DNA from: Monosporascus cannonballus | Taxonomy: Eukaryota; Ascomycota; Sordariomycetes; Xylariales | Reading direction: 5' to 3' | Length of the DNA stretch: 64,000 nt | NCBI GenBank assembly: GCA_004154925.1 | Contig: QJNS01000137.1 | Coordinates: 62,001 to 126,000 of the forward strand | In this document: in pieces, positions 61,801 to 64,000 of the stretch | How the letters are laid out: every line of letters starts with the position of its first letter | Numbering within the stretch: the stretch's first letter is position 1 | Notes under the pieces: model-generated | The model's input: the letters and a program-made list of their open reading frames with translations, nothing else | What the model was told of the DNA's origin: nothing | The model's database searches: none | Translations under genes and position numbers: made by a program

Positions 61801-63299
61801 AATAATTTTAAGGACGGATAACAAGATTTCGGACCAAAAAATAGCCGGAACAGATATTAAAATAAAAATAATTTATTTTCGAAAAATAGCCTTAAAAACG
61901 GATAATAAGATCTTTAACCAAAAAATAACCGGAACTAGTATTAAAATAATTTGTAATAAGGCAAAACCGATAATATAATTCCGATTAAAGCATTTTCGTA
62001 TTAACCAAATAATATTTAATTAACCCAAAATATAAAATATCTTTTACGGAAAATACATATTATACGTAACCAATTTTAAATATTAGGTATATGTTATAAA
62101 ATTATATTAATATGGCGGAAAATTGGAAAAAAATAAATATTTTACGTTTTGGTATTAATGGAAATACATATTAATTAAGAAAATTTTACAATTATTAAAA
62201 ATTTATAAATTCGGTGGCATTATAAAAAGCTTATATTATAAATAAAACTTTTTATTACGGAAAAATACGGTATTTATATAAACATTAAATATTAATAATA
62301 TAGCTTAAATTATTTTCCATAATAATAACCGGCAAAACAAAATTTACGTTATAACGGATTATGCCGGCTTTATAAATTATTAAATTTTTAAATTAATTAC
62401 GGATTTTCGTTTAATTACGGTTTTCGTAATTTAATAAAAAGGTTATATAAATCGGGTATTATATAAACGATACGAAAAAAGGTTTATAATTTTATAAACC
62501 GGGCCGTTTAACTAAAAAATATATATTATATAATTATTTTATAAATATTATAATTTACGGAATTATACGGATAATAAATATGTAAATTATATATAAAAAC
62601 ATAATAAAAAATGTTTATACGTAATTCTTAAATATTTGGTATTATTATATAGTTTAAATAAAATTTTTTAAAAAGATTTAAACGTAAATATTACGCTTAA
62701 GATAAATAAGATTTTGAAACCCGAAAACGTAAAAGAAATTATTAATATATAAGTTATAATAACGCGCGAAAAAAAGTAAAACGAAGGAAATTTTTTTTAA
62801 AAAATACTTAAAAACGCTAGCTAATAAATTAATTATAAATAAGATATACGAATTAATTCAAAATGATACGTTATATTTAATTATAAGTAGTATAATATTT
62901 TTATATAATTTTACGAAAAACAAAACGTTTAAATAAGATATAATTAATTAAAATTACGTAAATTACAAACTTAATTATTTATATTAATTTCGTTAATAAT
63001 TATATTACGTACCGTATTATAAAATATTATTTTCCTATTTGCGGTTTTATTATTGAAAATAAATAAGTTATATTAATATAATAATTAAATAATTACAATG
63101 ATATATAAAACGATTTCGAAAATAATTAATTAAAATTACGTACATAATAAAATTATATTAATATTAAAATTATAATATAAATATTATATTATTTATAGGA
63201 AAATATAAAATAATAAAAAAATAAAAAATTATATTAATAATTCGTTTTCGTCCAATAAATTTTTATTTTATTTATCCGACGACGACGAGGACAATAACG

Positions 63300-63730
63300 G
63301 ACCGCCTTAATTAAGATTATTAATTAAATTATCGATAATTTGCATTATGGGATCATAATTTTTTTCCGTATGCAAAATATTACGGTTGTCCGGAATTAAA
63401 TTATCCTTAGTAAATTCGGTATTAAAAGTTTTTCGGATAACTGTATTAAAGCTATTTATAAGTTAATTTTCGTTTTTTGCCGTATTTAGTCAATTAAGTT
63501 TACTTACGTCGTTAATAATAAGTACGGTATTATTAAAATTAATAAACTTAATTTTTATAACTTTACGGCCTGCAGTCAGAATATTTTCGGCATTCCAGCC
63601 GTCCTTTTTAATCCGAGACGGATATTCCTTAATAAGCCAAAAATTCCGAAGTAAAAAATGGGCGTATTCGAAAATTTCGTTACAAAAATTCCGAATAATA
63701 TAATATTTATTTCGCGAAAAAGCATAATGG
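63300..63730 (-). pseudogene. Transposon-like coding relic, class unknown
   Basis: On the minus strand a long stretch still reads as protein with few stops (for example FCNEIFEYAHFLLRNFWLIK, YPSRIKKDGWNAENILTAG, IINDVSKLNWLNTAKNEN). Composition is RIPed. The sequence is not recognised; it is probably the C-terminal part of a repeat-encoded protein whose upstream part lies beyond the window edge. Confidence 0.35.
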
Positions 63731-64000
63731 GTATGGAATTTATATTACAGAGATATACGGTACTTAACTAAAAATGAATTTCGGAAAAAAAATAATATTA
63801 ATATTATATGTATTATTTTTCGATTAACGGAATTTGCTAATAAGTTACAAATTATAATATTCGCCTTTTCGATTAAGTACTTTTTATATTTTTTCCTTAA
63901 ATTTTATCGGAACTAAATTTGATATTAAGATCGAATTAATAAGTATTTAATTTAATATTACAAAACGTAATATCTAATCGAAATAAAATATCTTTTTACA

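Larger units (their letters stand above)
54771..64000. other. RIP-degraded AT-rich block, continuing off the window
   Basis: About 9.2 kb of AT-rich DNA with CpA and TpG nearly absent on both strands and most C retained in CpG. Isolated less-decayed patches occur (55619-55860, 58840-58930, 59830-59960). No element could be delimited because no paired LTRs or TIRs were found, except the small inverted repeat at 55697-55860. It is presumably a stack of old transposons. Confidence 0.65.

Overview
The window looks like a nuclear contig of a filamentous ascomycete (Pezizomycotina). Moderate-GC stretches carry genes with short (about 50-113 bp) GT...AG introns: an Arp2/3 subunit, TRM6, a GT31 glycosyltransferase, a SET-domain protein, a kinesin motor and a decayed NACHT NLR. 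These alternate with very AT-rich blocks in which CpA and TpG are nearly gone, TpA is abundant and surviving C sits largely in CpG. That pattern is what repeat-induced point mutation (RIP) leaves. The species cannot be named from sequence alone.

Layout. 1-8.1 kb: a degenerate membrane-protein fragment, an intact GT31 gene, then a long stretch without a supportable gene. 8.1-13.7 kb: a complete RIP-damaged Ty1/copia element with matching 343-bp LTRs and a perfect TGCCG target duplication. 13.7-19.6 kb: a gene graveyard (DUF7770-like relic, MFS-transporter relic), a solo LTR, and an 838-bp TA-flanked inverted-repeat element. 19.6-37.9 kb: a transposon nest bounded by hAT-like inverted ends and an 8-bp duplication. 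It holds a Ty3/gypsy element (itself split by a solo LTR), a 1.5-kb TRIM-like element and more RIP-degraded DNA. 38-45.3 kb: a kinesin motor gene, a solo LTR of the copia family, and a large alpha/beta-hydrolase-NACHT-WD40-like NLR gene broken by in-frame stops, frameshifts and a second type of solo LTR. 45.9-54.1 kb: the gene-rich island, with TRM6, ARPC3, a conserved-looking unknown gene and a SET-domain gene. 54.8-64 kb: heavily RIPed AT-rich DNA running off the window.

How the parts fit. The housekeeping genes (TRM6 for tRNA m1A58, ARPC3 for actin branching) are intact and sit directly beside strongly eroded accessory genes (NLR, MFS, DUF7770). Exact target-site duplications at six insertions allow a relative insertion history: solo LTR within gypsy within a hAT-bounded interval, and a solo LTR within the NLR. 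Frame-consistent splice sites give full exon models for TRM6 and ARPC3 and a reasoned model for the SET gene.

No CRISPR array, rRNA or convincing tRNA was seen. I see no clearly new operational system. The strongest leads are the copia-like LTR family with non-TG/CA ends, the NLR allele in decay, the motor-only kinesin with a large insertion between its switch loops, and the strand-biased RIP of the gypsy element.
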